Source: Notospermus geniculatus | Taxonomy: Eukaryota > Nemertea > Pilidiophora > Heteronemertea > Lineidae | NCBI GenBank assembly: GCA_002633025.1 | Contig: NMRB01000399.1 | Coordinates: forward strand, 315,274 to 379,273 | Direction: 5' to 3' | DNA length: 64,000 bases | Shown here: positions 29,690-40,874 of the stretch, piece by piece | Position numbering within the stretch: position 1 is the first letter of the stretch | Layout: every line of letters starts with the position of its first letter | Made by a program: the position numbers and the translations under genes | The notes under the pieces: model-generated | What the model was told of the DNA's origin: nothing | Seen by the model: the letters and a program-made list of their open reading frames with translations, nothing else | Databases searched by the model: none

Positions 29690-32196
29690 ATGTTGCAAGT
29701 AATATCTGGACTCGGGAACAGGTTGTTCACTAAGTACCTCGTGTTCACCAATGTTGCAACGTCATGCATCCTTATGAACAGTGGAGATCTAATTGTACAA
29801 GGAATGGAGCATCACCAGGACAAAAAACTTGGGAGAAAATCAGAATCAAATGGATGGACGGATTGGGGACGGAATGGTAGGTTTGGCATGCATAACACGG
29901 TGTCAGTTGATTGTGGTCCTGGTCCTTCAACTGCCGACTGAATAACCTATGGAATGATCTAAGGTTGCGGCAAAAGCACCATCGAACAGGCATTATTCCT
30001 GTCACTAACTGCACATGATATAAACCAAGATGATATTATTGGCAGTGTCGAAGTCGTCTGAGTCCTTTGCCTGAGACGTGGGTCCTTCTCCCCCCCGTAT
30101 TGCTTTTCATCACATTAGCCCATGGCAATCTCGGCGTCATACCTTGACAAGTGCTTGAAGTTTGGAGAATCGTGATTGAAGTGCTTGAAGTTTGAGAGAT
30201 CGAGGACTCTGATGCACTTGTACTTGTGGACTCGAGAGAACGAGGACTCAGGTTCACTTGTGGACTCGAGAGAACGAGGACTCGGGTTCACCTGTAGTTG
30301 TGGACTCGTGAGATCGAGGACTCTGATGCACTTGTACTAATGGACTCGAGAGAACGAGAACTCAGGTTCACTTGTAGTTGTGGACTCGAGAGATCGAGGA
30401 CTCGGGTGTACTTGTACTAGTGGACTCGAGAGAACGAGGACTCAGGTTCACTTGAAGTTGTGGACTCGAGAGAACGAGGACTCAGGTTCACTTGTAGTTG
30501 TGGACTCGAGAGAACGTGGACTCAGGTTCACTTGTAGTTGTGGACTCGAGAGATCGAGGACTCGGGTGTACTTGTACTAGTGGACTCGAGAGAACGAGGA
30601 CTCAGGTTCACTTGTAGTTGTGGACTCGAGAGAACGAGGACTCAGGTTCACTTGTAGTTGTGGACTCGAGAGAACGAGGACTCAGGTTCACTTGTAGTTG
30701 TGGACTCGAGAGATCGAGGACTCGGGTGTACTTGTACTAGTGAACTTGAGAGAACGAGGACTCAGGTTCATTTGTAGTTGTGGACTCGAGAGAACGAGGA
30801 CTCAGGTTCACTTATAGTTGTGGACTCGAGAGAACGAGGACTCGGGTGCACTTGTAGTTGTGGACTCGAGAGATCGAGGACTCGGGTGTACTTGTACTTG
30901 TGGACTCGAGAGAACGAGGACTCAGGTTCACTTGTAGTTGTGGACTCGAGAGAACGAGGACTCGGGTTCACTTGTAGTTGTGTGTAGTTGAGGAGCCTGA
31001 TAGCCTAGTGATTACCACGTCCGCTTAGCAAGCGGCAGGTCCCGGGTTTGAATCCAGCCCGGGCCATGTGGGATTTCATTCCCTGCTCTTCACGTCCGTC
31101 GCGCGGTGCCTTGTACTTTGTGTCTTCGCAAGGGCAAGTAAAATACCCCATCCAAGTGAGGAACATGAGTAGCTTGTGATGGCCTCCTGCGTACTTACCA
31201 AGGCTAATAATGCTATAGCGTCGGCCTTGACGGAAAAACTTGTAGCTGTGAGCTGGAGAGAATCAGGTGCACCGTGTAGGTGTGAATCGGAGAGAAACAA
31301 GGCTGGTGCACTTGTTATTGTAGACTTGAGAGAAAATGACTTGTAAATGTTGAGTAGGAAGGAGAAGGTTCACTTGTAGATGTGGCCTTCAGTTTAGTTG
31401 TTGTGTAATCTTGTCTTGCAGGTCGTGTCTTCGTTATGGGTGCGGTGACTGGTCTGTTGTGCCATTATTGGTACGTTCTATTGGACCACAAATTGCCTGG
31501 GATTACCGCAAAAATAGTCATAAAGAAAGTTATCTTGGAGCAGACGATATCATCACCTATATTTTATTTCATATTCTTTACAGGTAAGCTAATTGATTGT
31601 TTTCGATAATCACTCAGCATTGAAATTTGAGCAGATCAGGATTGCATATTCACAGCAGATAAGAATTTAGCATTTCGCGGCGTTTCGTTTGCATATTCTT
31701 CAAATGTATTCGTCAATTTCAGGTCATGCTATGATGGAAGGCCAAACCTTCTGCGAAGGAATGAATTACCTAAAAGAAAAGTTTGGGTCAACCTATTTGG
31801 TAAGGCTCATCGCCACTTGAAACCCGCCCCATTTCCTTTTATTCTCCTTTGCCCCAAGCCAAATTCAGCCGAAGGAGAGGGCCCGAGGGTTTCATCGTTG
31901 TTTTCATTAGCTCCATCTATGGTTTTCAGGTTGACCTTGCTGTTTGGCCAGCAGCGCAGGAAATCAATTTCAGATTCGTGGCAGACAGATACAGTCTCTT
32001 ATACTTCAACACTGCAAGTCTATTGTGGAATGTGTTTCTGTCTTATAAGCAATTTTCGATTGTTCGCCAGGCATGCCAGGATATGTCCCAGGTCTCAAGG
32101 TTTTCATGCATACATGTATATCTTTTCGATATAACTTTCATGATGCGGCAGGCCTGTGTCCTCAAGAAAACATGCTGTACCTTTTATCTCTGGTAG
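29690..32196 (+). CDS. MPV17L2: MPV17-family protein, MPV17L2-like (four exons)
   Basis: Exons 29690-29876, 31422-31583, 31723-31799 and 31930-32196 splice with canonical GT-AG sites in phases 1, 1 and 0 to 230 codons. Exon 1 gives GNRLFTKYLVFTNVATSC then MNSGDLIVQ. Exon 2 gives HYWYVLLDHKLPG and the KKVILEQTISSP block. Exon 3 gives MMEGQTFCEGMNYLKEKF. Exon 4 gives VDLAVWPAAQEINF and LLWNVFLSYKQF. This order is diagnostic of MPV17/PMP22 proteins, and the GQ-x-x-x-E block and spacing fit MPV17L2, a mitochondrial inner-membrane protein linked to mitoribosome assembly. The C-terminus runs about 35 residues past the usual family end and is Cys-rich. Intron 1 holds a 40-bp minisatellite and a SINE. 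It converges on the VWA gene, with stops about 930 bp apart. Confidence 0.9.
30221..30985 (+). repeat. 40-bp minisatellite, about 19 units, in MPV17L2-like intron 1
   Basis: The unit starts TGGACTCGAGAGAACGAGGA and continues CTCAGGTTCACTTGTAGTTG. Variant units (agatcgaggactcgggtgta...cttgtactag) recur at intervals of roughly 3-5 units, giving a weak higher-order pattern. Most units contain an XhoI site CTCGAG. Degenerate units extend back to about 30160. The long frames on both strands are repeat artefacts. Confidence 0.9.
30990..31230 (+). mobile_element. tRNA-derived SINE
   Basis: The head (31000-31072) has an A-box-like GATAGCCTAGTGATTACC, an anticodon-like loop TTAGCAA within CCGC/GCGG, and a B-box GGGTTTGAATCC, with GCCCGGGCCA closing. 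A non-tRNA body with 'gcaagggcaagtaaaatacc' follows. The minisatellite directly abuts it. Functional tRNA is unlikely because the acceptor stem is mismatched. Confidence 0.6.
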
Positions 32197-32588
32197 GAAG
32201 GTCTGATCCACCTACATGGTGTGCTTTCTTCTCTTCCCCAACTTCAAACCGTTTCTTTGACCTCGGCATGCATGGATGTTTCTCGTACCGTTTTCTTCAT
32301 GAGTATGCATCGTCAATCTTCCCATCGTCCGCAAGATGCCAACATTTTGAGCAAAATACGCGACATTGCATTCAGATTCAAGTGAATAGTCACTTTGTGG
32401 ACTTGACTTACAAAACCTTGCTTCTATTTTTAGGATAGAGCTGATCCGGCGTAGTTGCAAACTAAAATGCTCGTTTGTTACAGCCTACGTGAAGCCGAAT
32501 GCTCTGATATTAAGAATTTGACACAACTGAATACAAGAAACGTCCACGTGAAATCGAAAAGGGAAGGCAAAGGCAAAGGCAAAGTACA
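32197..32588. other. 3' flank of MPV17L2-like gene, no further gene seen
   Basis: Presumed 3' UTR and intergenic sequence between two convergent genes. Short frames only. Confidence 0.4.
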
Positions 32589-32697
32589 GGGGCCGTATGC
32601 ATAAAACATCTTAAGTGTAAGATTTCCCTTATCTTTTGCTTAGAACAATAGTTTAAGGAAATTTTTTCACTTAAGATGTTTTATGCATACGGGCCCT
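32589..32697. mobile_element. Palindromic MITE 'GGGGCCGTATGCATAAAACATC'
   Basis: GGCCGTATGCATAAAACATC pairs with GATGTTTTATGCATACGGGCC; the core 'tagaacaatagttta' resembles that of the 4227/23099 family. It lies between the convergent MPV17L2-like and VWA genes. Confidence 0.7.
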
Positions 32698-32923
32698 GGT
32701 CTGACAGGAATCCAGGCCATATGCAGTCAGAGGCCGTTTTTTGTTCGGTTCGGCGAGGGATTAGGATACATGACAATAAAAACCATGCCATTTGAATATA
32801 ACCTCACAATAGCAGATTCGAATAGGCAGTGGACCATTCCTTTCACACCTGCCATACAATGAGGTTCCTTCATGACATGAATGGAGTTCGAATTCAACAG
32901 GTCTTTGGGATTCTTGTTCTTAA

Positions 32924-33127
32924 AGGACCTCTAGAGGCCGCTTTTTAGTGCATATTGATATGATTACTAACAGAGAATTGATGGCATGAGGATCCAACTT
33001 GAGCATCATTTTTGAAGGAAGATTTCATCAATGTCAAAATCTGATACACAATCATGGTTACTAGTGCCACCTGATGTGTAGTCGCAGTACTTTAGTAACC
33101 CAATAGCAAGCTGCCTCTAGAGCCCCT
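32924..33127. mobile_element. TTAA-flanked MITE abutting the VWA gene stop codon
   Basis: TTAA sits at 32920-32923 and 33128-33131. Termini AGGACCTCTAGAGGC and GCCTCTAGAGCCCCT. The right-hand TTAA supplies the last base of the final Ala codon plus the TAA stop of the minus-strand VWA gene, so this element forms the start of its 3' UTR. The same arrangement is copied at 48557-48778. Confidence 0.8.
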
Positions 33128-35981
33128 TTAAGCAGCAGCCTTGCACATTAGATAAGCTTGCTGAACCAAACGTTGGACCTGGAGTAGGGTTACTGTTTCT
33201 TCCCTCGCTTCAAGGTTGATTTGTCCCTGAAATGGTGATAAGGGAAGCATAATGGATACATGAAAGACCAACACCTCGTTTTAACTGGAAAGAAAGAAGT
33301 AGGCCTATCAGTCATTTGATCGTGCGTTGTACCTGAAGATGTCGCTCAGACAAGATTTGTACCATTGTATGGGGCCACTTCTTGTCTTCAATCAGGAATC
33401 ACGAACTTCCTCATTGTGAACTGATATGAAGGCCTGTGATTCAAGTTGAATACCTACACGGGTCTGATAGATGCGTGTTTTGGGTAGGCTCAGGCTCTGT
33501 GAACCGTCAACCCCTTGGAGGTACCAGCTCCGGCAGTTTTCTCAAGTACAAGAGTAAACTGGCCGGATGTGGAACTTGTTCTGAGAGGTGAATCTCCAGA
33601 CGCTACACTGTGCTTTTCCTGAACCACCTACCGAAGTCGTCGCTGCTGTGTCGCTGTAAACACGGAACAACGGTTTGATCTCAGACAGTTTGTCAAATCT
33701 GGCATATCGTTTTGCCCTTCCTGTCACCTTTGGCAGATCACCGTCCCGGAAATTAAGTTGGAACACTTTCACGCCTGCACGGAAAAACAATACAAAATAA
33801 TCAAGAGGTGTAACAAGAGGAAAAGATACCCAGGAACCTTCTTGCCTGATTTCGTTGAGTCCAAAATCATCGCCCCAGTTCCTCCTCACCTTCTCGTTCA
33901 AACCTTTCATGAAGTTTCTTGGAAACATCCTTCGCGTTTATTTCTTTGGAAACCTTATCAAAGCTTTGTCTCACTTCGTCTTTCACCTTGTTTTTGATCT
34001 TATGCAATGACAGAACTTCTTTGGCGCTACCTATTATAATCTGCAATAAAGGTTAGGGAAACAGGACATGAGGATGTCAGGTTAAGGCGAACAGCGGCTC
34101 GTCAGTTCATCCTACAGGACTGATTTGTGTTTGCCAGTGTTGCACCTTCATGGCGAAGGATCAACAATGATGCGCCTATCCTCAGACTCAAAAGCATTCT
34201 GTCATGTCTGTACAAAGAATAACCCAGTGGTGACTTACGTCAGCCATGTTTCCAGCATTTGACATTGGAATGTAGAGACCTCCAGTGATCCATGTCAGTG
34301 CCATGTAGAACTCTCGGTTGTGCTTCACCGGTGGTTCCACTGCCAGCATGTGAAGTGTCACACTTTTCTCACCAAGAGCGTTTGCAATCTGGATGGGGTC
34401 TCGTTTATCCGGGCAACCTAAAATATGCAGGTATTGTGAGGTTTCGCAATGGGACAGGGCATCAGCTGGAGAAAATTTGTATCTCATTCTGGGGACAAAC
34501 ACAAGTCTTGGAAAACAAGATGACATTGTAAATGTCTCCATCATGATCTGATTGATCGGGAACCATAACAAATCGAGTGGAAACAAAATCTGTTCATATG
34601 GAGATATAACTTGTTTTGATTCGAGACAACAGACACTCCGGTGGAAACAGCTGAGAATCCTTGCATCCTTAACCAGTTGGAGACAAGTTCATCTCAAGTG
34701 GAGACCCAGTTATGTCCACTGAGTACTTGCAGAAAAACGTTGTTGGACGGATGTAACCTACCTTCCGGGTAATGGTCCACATTCTCCCGGCGTAGACCGT
34801 ATGGTGGTGCGTCAGTCACTAACACGCAGATACAAGATTCGGATTTCCAGTTTAGGTTCAACGCAGAATGCAGTCCACAGGTCACAGCTTCAGCAAGGTC
34901 AAACCCTTTTATGTGGATAAAAATATAAACGTGTAAACTCGACTCCCCTGAGCTTCTTCTCAAAAACACGTTCGCATGCACATCCTTTGGGAAGACGATC
35001 TTTTCTCAGTGGATTCGTCCCAGCCAATGACTTGACGAGAGAGAATGCGAAATTCAAAGGCTCCACTCTCATACATTGACCCCTCACCCACATGTACATG
35101 TTCATGTAGGTAAAGGGGTTGCCTGATTTAGAGCTATACCCAGATAGAAGTACAACGCAGAATCAAAACAGACGAAGAACAAACAAAAGCATGATGCGAT
35201 GGACCTTAGAGAAAATGAAGATATAACTCACCAGAACCAGTGTCACACTTATCTAGTGCTTTCTGCATGGTTTTCAAATCGGTGAAGTCTAGAACCTTAA
35301 CTACATAACCCGGTGAACCATGGTCACGAAATTGAACAAGAGCAAGCCGAACTTTGACCAGCTTCGTTCGATCCCAAGTGGCTTGAGAAATAGCCATCGC
35401 AATATGAGATATTCTCTAAAATAGAAGAATAGGGGAGAAAATTTGGAGAAACAAGGGCATCTGTCGCAACTTTCCTACTTCCCATCCGCGGGTGCAACAA
35501 TTCGGACAGAATTATCAGTGTTCTGACTGGTCTGAAGTCTACACTCGCCCAACCACTCGTGTGATTGGAAGTCGATCTGAAGTTTAATCAACAGAGGACA
35601 TTTTGATCGCATCCTCATGCTCTTGATTTGTAATATCGAAGGCTGCGGGGTACGAAATTCACGTGGACCTGTCGGCTCTCTGAGCTAATCAAGCGTTTCA
35701 CTCTAGTACACAACCATGTCATTGGTCAGTTTCACAAAATGGTGGTGATATGCCTCCTCCAGTATGCAGTTCATCTTTAAACTTTGCGGCCAGAATAACT
35801 CGAGCACAGAACCAGTGGGGGTCGAGTGTGATGACGAAAGGGCTTGCACCGAATTTTGAAACCCTTTGAATGTGGTGAACCTACCCTCTTTGCTTCCTGG
35901 ATATGTGACCCCATGCTGAGAGTACAATCTAGTACGAACGCCAAGCCAAGGCTCCCGCTGGCCATTTCTGCGGACTCGGGG
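33128..35981 (-). CDS. von Willebrand A-domain protein, alpha-kinase/VwkA type (seven exons)
   Basis: Minus-strand exons 35981-35885, 35415-35232, 34905-34762, 34417-34239, 34040-33890, 33774-33632 and 33226-33128 join at GT-AG sites with consistent phases 0,1,1,0,1,0. From the ATG at 35965 they give 326 residues. Residues 1-27 hold the MIDAS-like DCTLSM (D13, S17). Exon 2 supplies LALVQFRDH. Exon 3 supplies DLAEAVTCGLHSALNLNW and CVLVTDAPPYG (metal-site D120). Exon 4 starts CPDKRDPIQIANALGEK. Exon 5 is a charged helical stretch. The last exon ends LLQVQRLVQQAYLMCKAAA. This matches the VWA module of VwkA/alpha-kinase-type proteins, but no kinase domain follows, so a stand-alone VWA protein is inferred; function unknown. 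A TTTCAG acceptor at 35982 allows a 5' UTR intron or another upstream exon. Confidence 0.85.
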
Positions 35982-36379
35982 CTGAAATGAACGAACTGAT
36001 TACTGATTCAAGCTCATTGACCACTTGTTGCTGCCCATTCCACACTATCAAATTTTTGATCAAATTTTCTGATTAGATCTATGCTGAATAAGGGTTGCAT
36101 GTCATTCAAAATATCATAGCCATCCTAACATGCCAGCGATAACAGCTCAGTAAAACGGAGTTTTTTTCTGCGAATATGATAGTAGTGTGTGATTCACTAA
36201 AGATCGAAATGCGGCGGACAATACAACAGCAAGCCAAGAACCTACCTTAAATATCAGAGCTATAACCAAAACCTTGAGGTGTGCTTATCTTTTCGCGTTT
36301 GTCCCGTCTCACTGCGGCACGTTATTTACTCCACTCATAGACTCCTTGGTATCGATTCGGAGAATCCGGTGGGGAATCC

Positions 36380-38667
36380 TACGAAAGCCCAGAGTGCTCA
36401 TTCAAATTTCAAATTTCAACTTTGAATTTTGAAAATTGAAGTCAACAAATAGTACCACTTCAAATTTCAAATTTCAACTTTGCATTTTGAAATTTGAAGT
36501 CAACAATTAGTACCACTTCAAATTTCAAAGTTCAATATTGAATTTTGAAGTGAAGAAATAGTGCAAAATGCGTGGGGACTACAAGGTAACCTACTGATAA
36601 TGCCTTTACTCCTTGCTGGATAGCCTAAGTGTCATCCTTTAAATTAGTAAGATGAAGTTTCGTGCTGATTATAACAATAACTAGCATAGTGCCCGTCCTA
36701 CGGATGGGTGGAGGTGGCACCATAGGGAGTAAGGGTGGCCATGAGGTCATGCCGACGACACTGTTGAAAGTCCCTGTATATTATGGTTTTTAGTAGTTTT
36801 TCAGCGGAAAATCTTTCCAAATCAGGGTATGAATCGTGCAAATGACAAGTGAATACGTCCCCCCGTCCCGGACGGGTAGTGCCGATTCTTGGACATTTGC
36901 CCCAATGACGCCGAATGGGTCAATGTCGTCCTGGGTATACCTTATGTTTACCCAGGATCATCCTGGGTAATCCTTTTCTTTACCCAGGACGGCCATGGGT
37001 AAACATAAGGATCCTTAACATTACCCAGGTTGGAGTTCCCGAGTGGTGTAGTGAGGTTGATATTCAGCGTAAATCATGAAATGAAGGGTGGCCTCGAACT
37101 AGGCCTATAGCTCCTAAGTCCTTGAGAATTTACTATCGGTCCTTTTTGAAAAGTTGTAGGGATTGGTCTTTTCTCCCTATTCCACACCCCGGAGCAGGTA
37201 TAGCGGTAATTTTCAGCCCTTTCGAGTACTGATCGTACTGCATGCTCTGCAAAAAGTAAATTCATGAAAATGACGAAATGCACACGGATCATACATGTTC
37301 TACCTAGGCCTATCACTCCTAAGTCCTTGAGAATTTACTATCGGTCCCTTTTGAAAAGTTGTAGGGATTGGTCTTGTCTTCCTATTGCAAACCCCGGAGG
37401 AGGTATAGCGGTAATTTTCAGCCCTTTTTAGCAATGATCCCACTGCATGTTCTCTGCCGAAAGAGACGCAAGTACAGCATGATTCGGCGGGAACTTCCAA
37501 GCTGGGTAAAGTTAAGGATCCTTATGTTTACCCAGGATGATCCTGGGTAAAGAAAATGATTACCCAGGATAATCCTGGGTAAACATAAGGTATACCCAGG
37601 ACGACATTGACCCATTCAGCCCAAATGACACTGCCCCCGACATTTGCCCCTGGAATTTTGCCCGCCGTACATTTACCCCGTAGGACATCCCCCAGGACAT
37701 CTCCCCGTACATTTACCCCGTAGGACTTCTGTCTGGGGGTAGATATCCTGGGGGGGGGGGGGNNNNNNNNNNNNNNNNNNNNNNNNNNNNNNNNNNNNNN
37801 NNGGGGGGGGGGGGGGGGGGCGGAAGTCCAATGGGAGTTGAGCGGCGCTGTTACTCACTTCAAATTTCAAAATTCAAAGTTGAATTTCGAAATTTGAAGT
37901 GGTACTATTTGTTGACTTCAAATTTCAAAATTCAACGTTGAATTTTGAAATTTGAAGCGGCGCTATTATTCACTTCAAATTTCAAAATTCAATATTGAAT
38001 TTTGAAATTTGAAGTGGTACTAATTGTTGACTTCAAATTTCAAAATTCAAAGTTGAAATTTGAAATTTGAAGCGGCGCTATTATTCACTTCAAATTTCAA
38101 AATTCAACTTTGAATTTTGAAATTTGAAGCGTCGCTATTATTCACTTCAAAGGGGCTGTATATTACTTAAAGCCTTGAATTTTACGACATTTTCAAAGTG
38201 TTAGGACTGTACAGGTAGAGGTCTCACATCCTCGTGATGGTCCCCAAAATGCTTGCCTGATACGTACACCCTTAGTCAAAAATAAATGCCTAGCTAATTT
38301 TCCGGCATATCTCAATGAATATTTTTCATAGCAACGTATATTTTTCATAGTCACGTTTTCTTTTCATACGCATAATCAGTCTAGTTGTTGTAGTCCATGG
38401 CAAAAGCTGAAATAACAGCGTTTTACCATAGCCTATCCTGTCGCCATGGTCGCCGACACTGCGACAGGCTGACGGGAGAGAGTAACGACGCAATCCGTAC
38501 TCTCACAGTCAAACAAAGCCTCAAATTGTGCGGGTATTAGAAATTTAACACTTCACTTCAAATTTCAAAATTCAAAGTTGAAATTTGAAATTTGAAGCGG
38601 CGCTATTATTCACTTCAAATTTCAAAATTCAAAGTTGAAATTTGAAATTTGAATGAGCACTTTCGTA
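36380..38667. mobile_element. Large composite element with palindromic-satellite ends
   Basis: Outer inverted termini: TACGAAAG then TGCTCATTCAAATTTCAAAT at the left, its complement ending CTTTCGTA at 38667. Inside each end are arrays of about 57-bp units that are palindromes themselves (TTCAAATTTCAAAATTCAA followed by its complement) at 36402-36563, 37856-38152 and 38553-38655, separated by spacers such as gcggcgctattattcac. The body also holds a MULE-like element (36913-37618), a 40-N gap in poly-G (37763-37802) and half of the 'AGCCCCACAGTATTG' MITE (38152-38280). No transposase is seen. Confidence 0.6.
36913..37618. mobile_element. MULE-like TIR element E1 ('GTCGTCCTGGGTA' family)
   Basis: TIRs of more than 100 bp begin GAATGGGTCAATGTCGTCCT and contain several TTACCCAGGAT/ATCCTGGGTAA blocks. 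The 9-bp flanks CCCAATGAC and CCAAATGAC agree at 8 of 9 positions, counting three terminal bases before 36913. Internal sequence is shared with 47809-48330, and the small minus-strand frames (FGREHAVGSLLKRAENYRYT) come from that shared interior. Whether they descend from a real protein is unknown. Confidence 0.72.
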
Positions 38668-39589
38668 AGATGAAGATCACTAAAGGTTCTTCACCACATG
38701 ACGAGTTTTCTCGCACTAGTATGTTCGTTGAGTAAAATTTCAAGTGGAGTCTCCAGCAACGTAGACGTCAGAGAGAAAATCATCGCTGTACAGTCATTTG
38801 CAAAAGTTTAAGGCCACTTGTCAATTTTGTTTTAAAAAAAAAGATGAACGTAAACTTTACCACAACGAGATTTTGTGTTGCATTTTCGGTACAAAAATAA
38901 CGTTGTCGTTAACGTTTACGTTTATCGTTTGATTTCTAAACATCCCTAGTCATGGCCAACAGGCGATCGGAATTTATCCACATGACCTGTCATTAATAAT
39001 TCCTGTACACCGTCAGTTTTTTCCAGGACTGACCTCTTAATGTGTAAAAGAGACTATTATTTCTTTCATCTGTAGTTTGTTGCACTACTTCGACAGTGCT
39101 GCCATCTGAGTGATGGCAAGATCACTGCAATGTCCAGTTCTTTCGCCTTGAGTATAATGTCCAATATCCAACGCACAGATCAGACAGTTTTCACCTTTCT
39201 GACTCTGCCTACAAACGTTTTAGTGCACCGGACTTCTTTTCGCGTTGGAATGACGTCACTCAAGATGGCTGCCTCCATGGTAGCACATCGTTATGTTTAC
39301 CTCACAAAATCACGTTATCAGATTCGACGAAGCTAAGACCCGTCGCTTCGGTTGCTTCTAAAATGGAAACTATTTCTGCCGGTGTAACTGCGGAAACCGA
39401 AGCACAACCATAGGTGTAATTAAATTCGCCGCAAAAAAGTGCAACACAAAATCATGAAGAAAGTTTGAACATCCTAGTAGGCCTAGTTGGTGTTTTGGTA
39501 GGCCAACATTTCTAAAGTGAGCGGTAAGATCCTTATTTTATTAAGGTGTAGATCGGCTTGTTATTGGCGAGGCTTCGCAAATCTGACTA
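38668..39589. other. Intergenic with a Tc1-like terminus
   Basis: At 38797 the sequence ACAGTCATTTGCAAAAGTTT resembles a Tc1/mariner inverted terminus, with no transposase nearby. No gene supported. Confidence 0.35.
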
Positions 39590-39956
39590 AACACGAAGTA
39601 CGAAATACGAAATTCAACATCATTTCCAGGACATAATGTATTTCAGGAGATGGTTGCTACCACAAGTGTCCCTGCTGCCGGTGCGTCTTTTTGCATATCA
39701 TGTAAGACAGAGAGAGTAGTTATGGTGCATCTTGAATTTTTAAATTTTCACTTCGTATCTACGAAGTCGATACGAAAGATAAATTTCAAAGTTTAATATA
39801 CACTGTAACTCTCTCGGTCTAAGACTAACGTCATATGCTAAAAGACGCTCTTGCAGCAGGCGATATTCGTGGTACCAACCATCTCCTGAAATACTTTACG
39901 TCATGGAAATGAAGTCCAATTTCGTACTTCGTGCTTCGTGTTTCGTCCGACTTGCG
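39590..39956. mobile_element. Palindromic MITE 'AAACACGAAGTACGAAATACG', full copy
   Basis: Left ACACGAAGTACGAAATACGA pairs with TTTCGTACTTCGTGCTTCGTG at the right. The middle is a smaller palindrome (cacttcgtatctacgaagtc). A second copy, split by a MITE, is at 44553-45075; this copy preserves the empty TTAA site (39795-39800). Confidence 0.75.
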
Positions 39957-40391
39957 AAACCTCCCTATTCACTGTGCTCGTTCCGAGCGAAGTGATAAGA
40001 CCGTACGCCAATAAAGCCTAAGATACAAGTGGAGCAACCGAAAACACTGAAGGCCGTTCCTCTGGCGAGCGAGATTGAGCCTCGCCAATTGAACAGTCAC
40101 CATATTGGTAACTCACAAAGTAGTACGTACTAACTCCAGAGGATTTAATCTGTATATGAATTACCGAGACGAAATGATTTGATATTTATTACTAACGGAT
40201 GTTGGGTGGCGATAAAATATAATGATACCTGATCATGATCATCGAATGGATAGAACGGAAATCTCACCAGGATAAATCTGGGTGTGTGATTTTGATTTTA
40301 TTCATGTTTTCTGTGGGTTCCTTTTTCGTGGCGGCCGACGTTAACTTTGATCTTTAGGCAACCTGGTTTTTTGGTTTACAGACCCGATAAA

Positions 40392-40645
40392 TGTACAGTC
40401 GTGCCCAGAAGTTTACATATACCCATAAAGGAATCAACCATAAAGGTTTAACTGCGAACGATGAACTTACTGAGGGATACACTTCATGTGTTGCCACCAG
40501 ATGTCTCTCACTGCCTACACTGCATGTGTTTTCCAAATCATTTTTTTTAATTGGCAGTTCATTGGGAGCATCGGCTCACCTAGTCACATGTCCAATCTCC
40601 ATCTGGCGTTAGGTAAAGCATGGGCCCTTAACATAAAGGTTTGAC
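40392..40645. mobile_element. Tc1/mariner-like terminus, fragment
   Basis: TACAGTCGTGCCCAGAAGTT followed by TACATATACC is typical of Tc1-like inverted termini. The following 'aaaggaatcaaccataaagg...tgccaccagatgtctc' matches 8390-8460 in reverse. No transposase is attached and the other end is not found. Confidence 0.55.
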
Positions 40646-40650
40646 CCTTT

Positions 40651-40874
40651 AAGCCCGTGTCACACTCTCCTGAAATTAGATATCCGATGGTCACACGAAT
40701 ATGGAATTTTTGAATTTCGCGTGAAGATAGCCCCGAAGTCAACTTCCAGAATCTTGCAAATTTTCGATCCCAACCGGGGTCTTTTTCTGTCTGGCACTTT
40801 CAGTACGACTTCCAAAGGTTTCGTCCATATTCGTGTGTCCATCTGGTGTCAACTTCGGGACAGTGTGAAGCCTG
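40651..40874. mobile_element. Palindromic MITE 'AGCCCGTGTCACACT'
   Basis: AGCCCGTGTCACACTCTCC pairs with ACAGTGTGAAGCCTGC; 'atggtcacacgaatatgga' pairs with 'ccatattcgtgtgtccat'. The phrase CCCAACCGGGGTCTTTTTC is shared with the palindrome at 6718-7188. Confidence 0.6.

Noticed and set aside
30380-30987. Open frames of 66-69 codons on both strands with repeated RENEDSGS or SRERGLG patterns
   Set aside because: They are translations of the 40-bp minisatellite (three units make 120 bp, a multiple of 3) inside an intron, not a repeat protein.
31000-31072. Functional tRNA-Ala(AGC)
   Set aside because: The loop TTAGCAA suggests AGC, but the acceptor stem is mismatched and a SINE body follows.
36402-38655. 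CRISPR array
   Set aside because: The ~57-bp repeats are palindromic satellite units with similar spacers in an animal genome; there are no unique spacers or cas genes.
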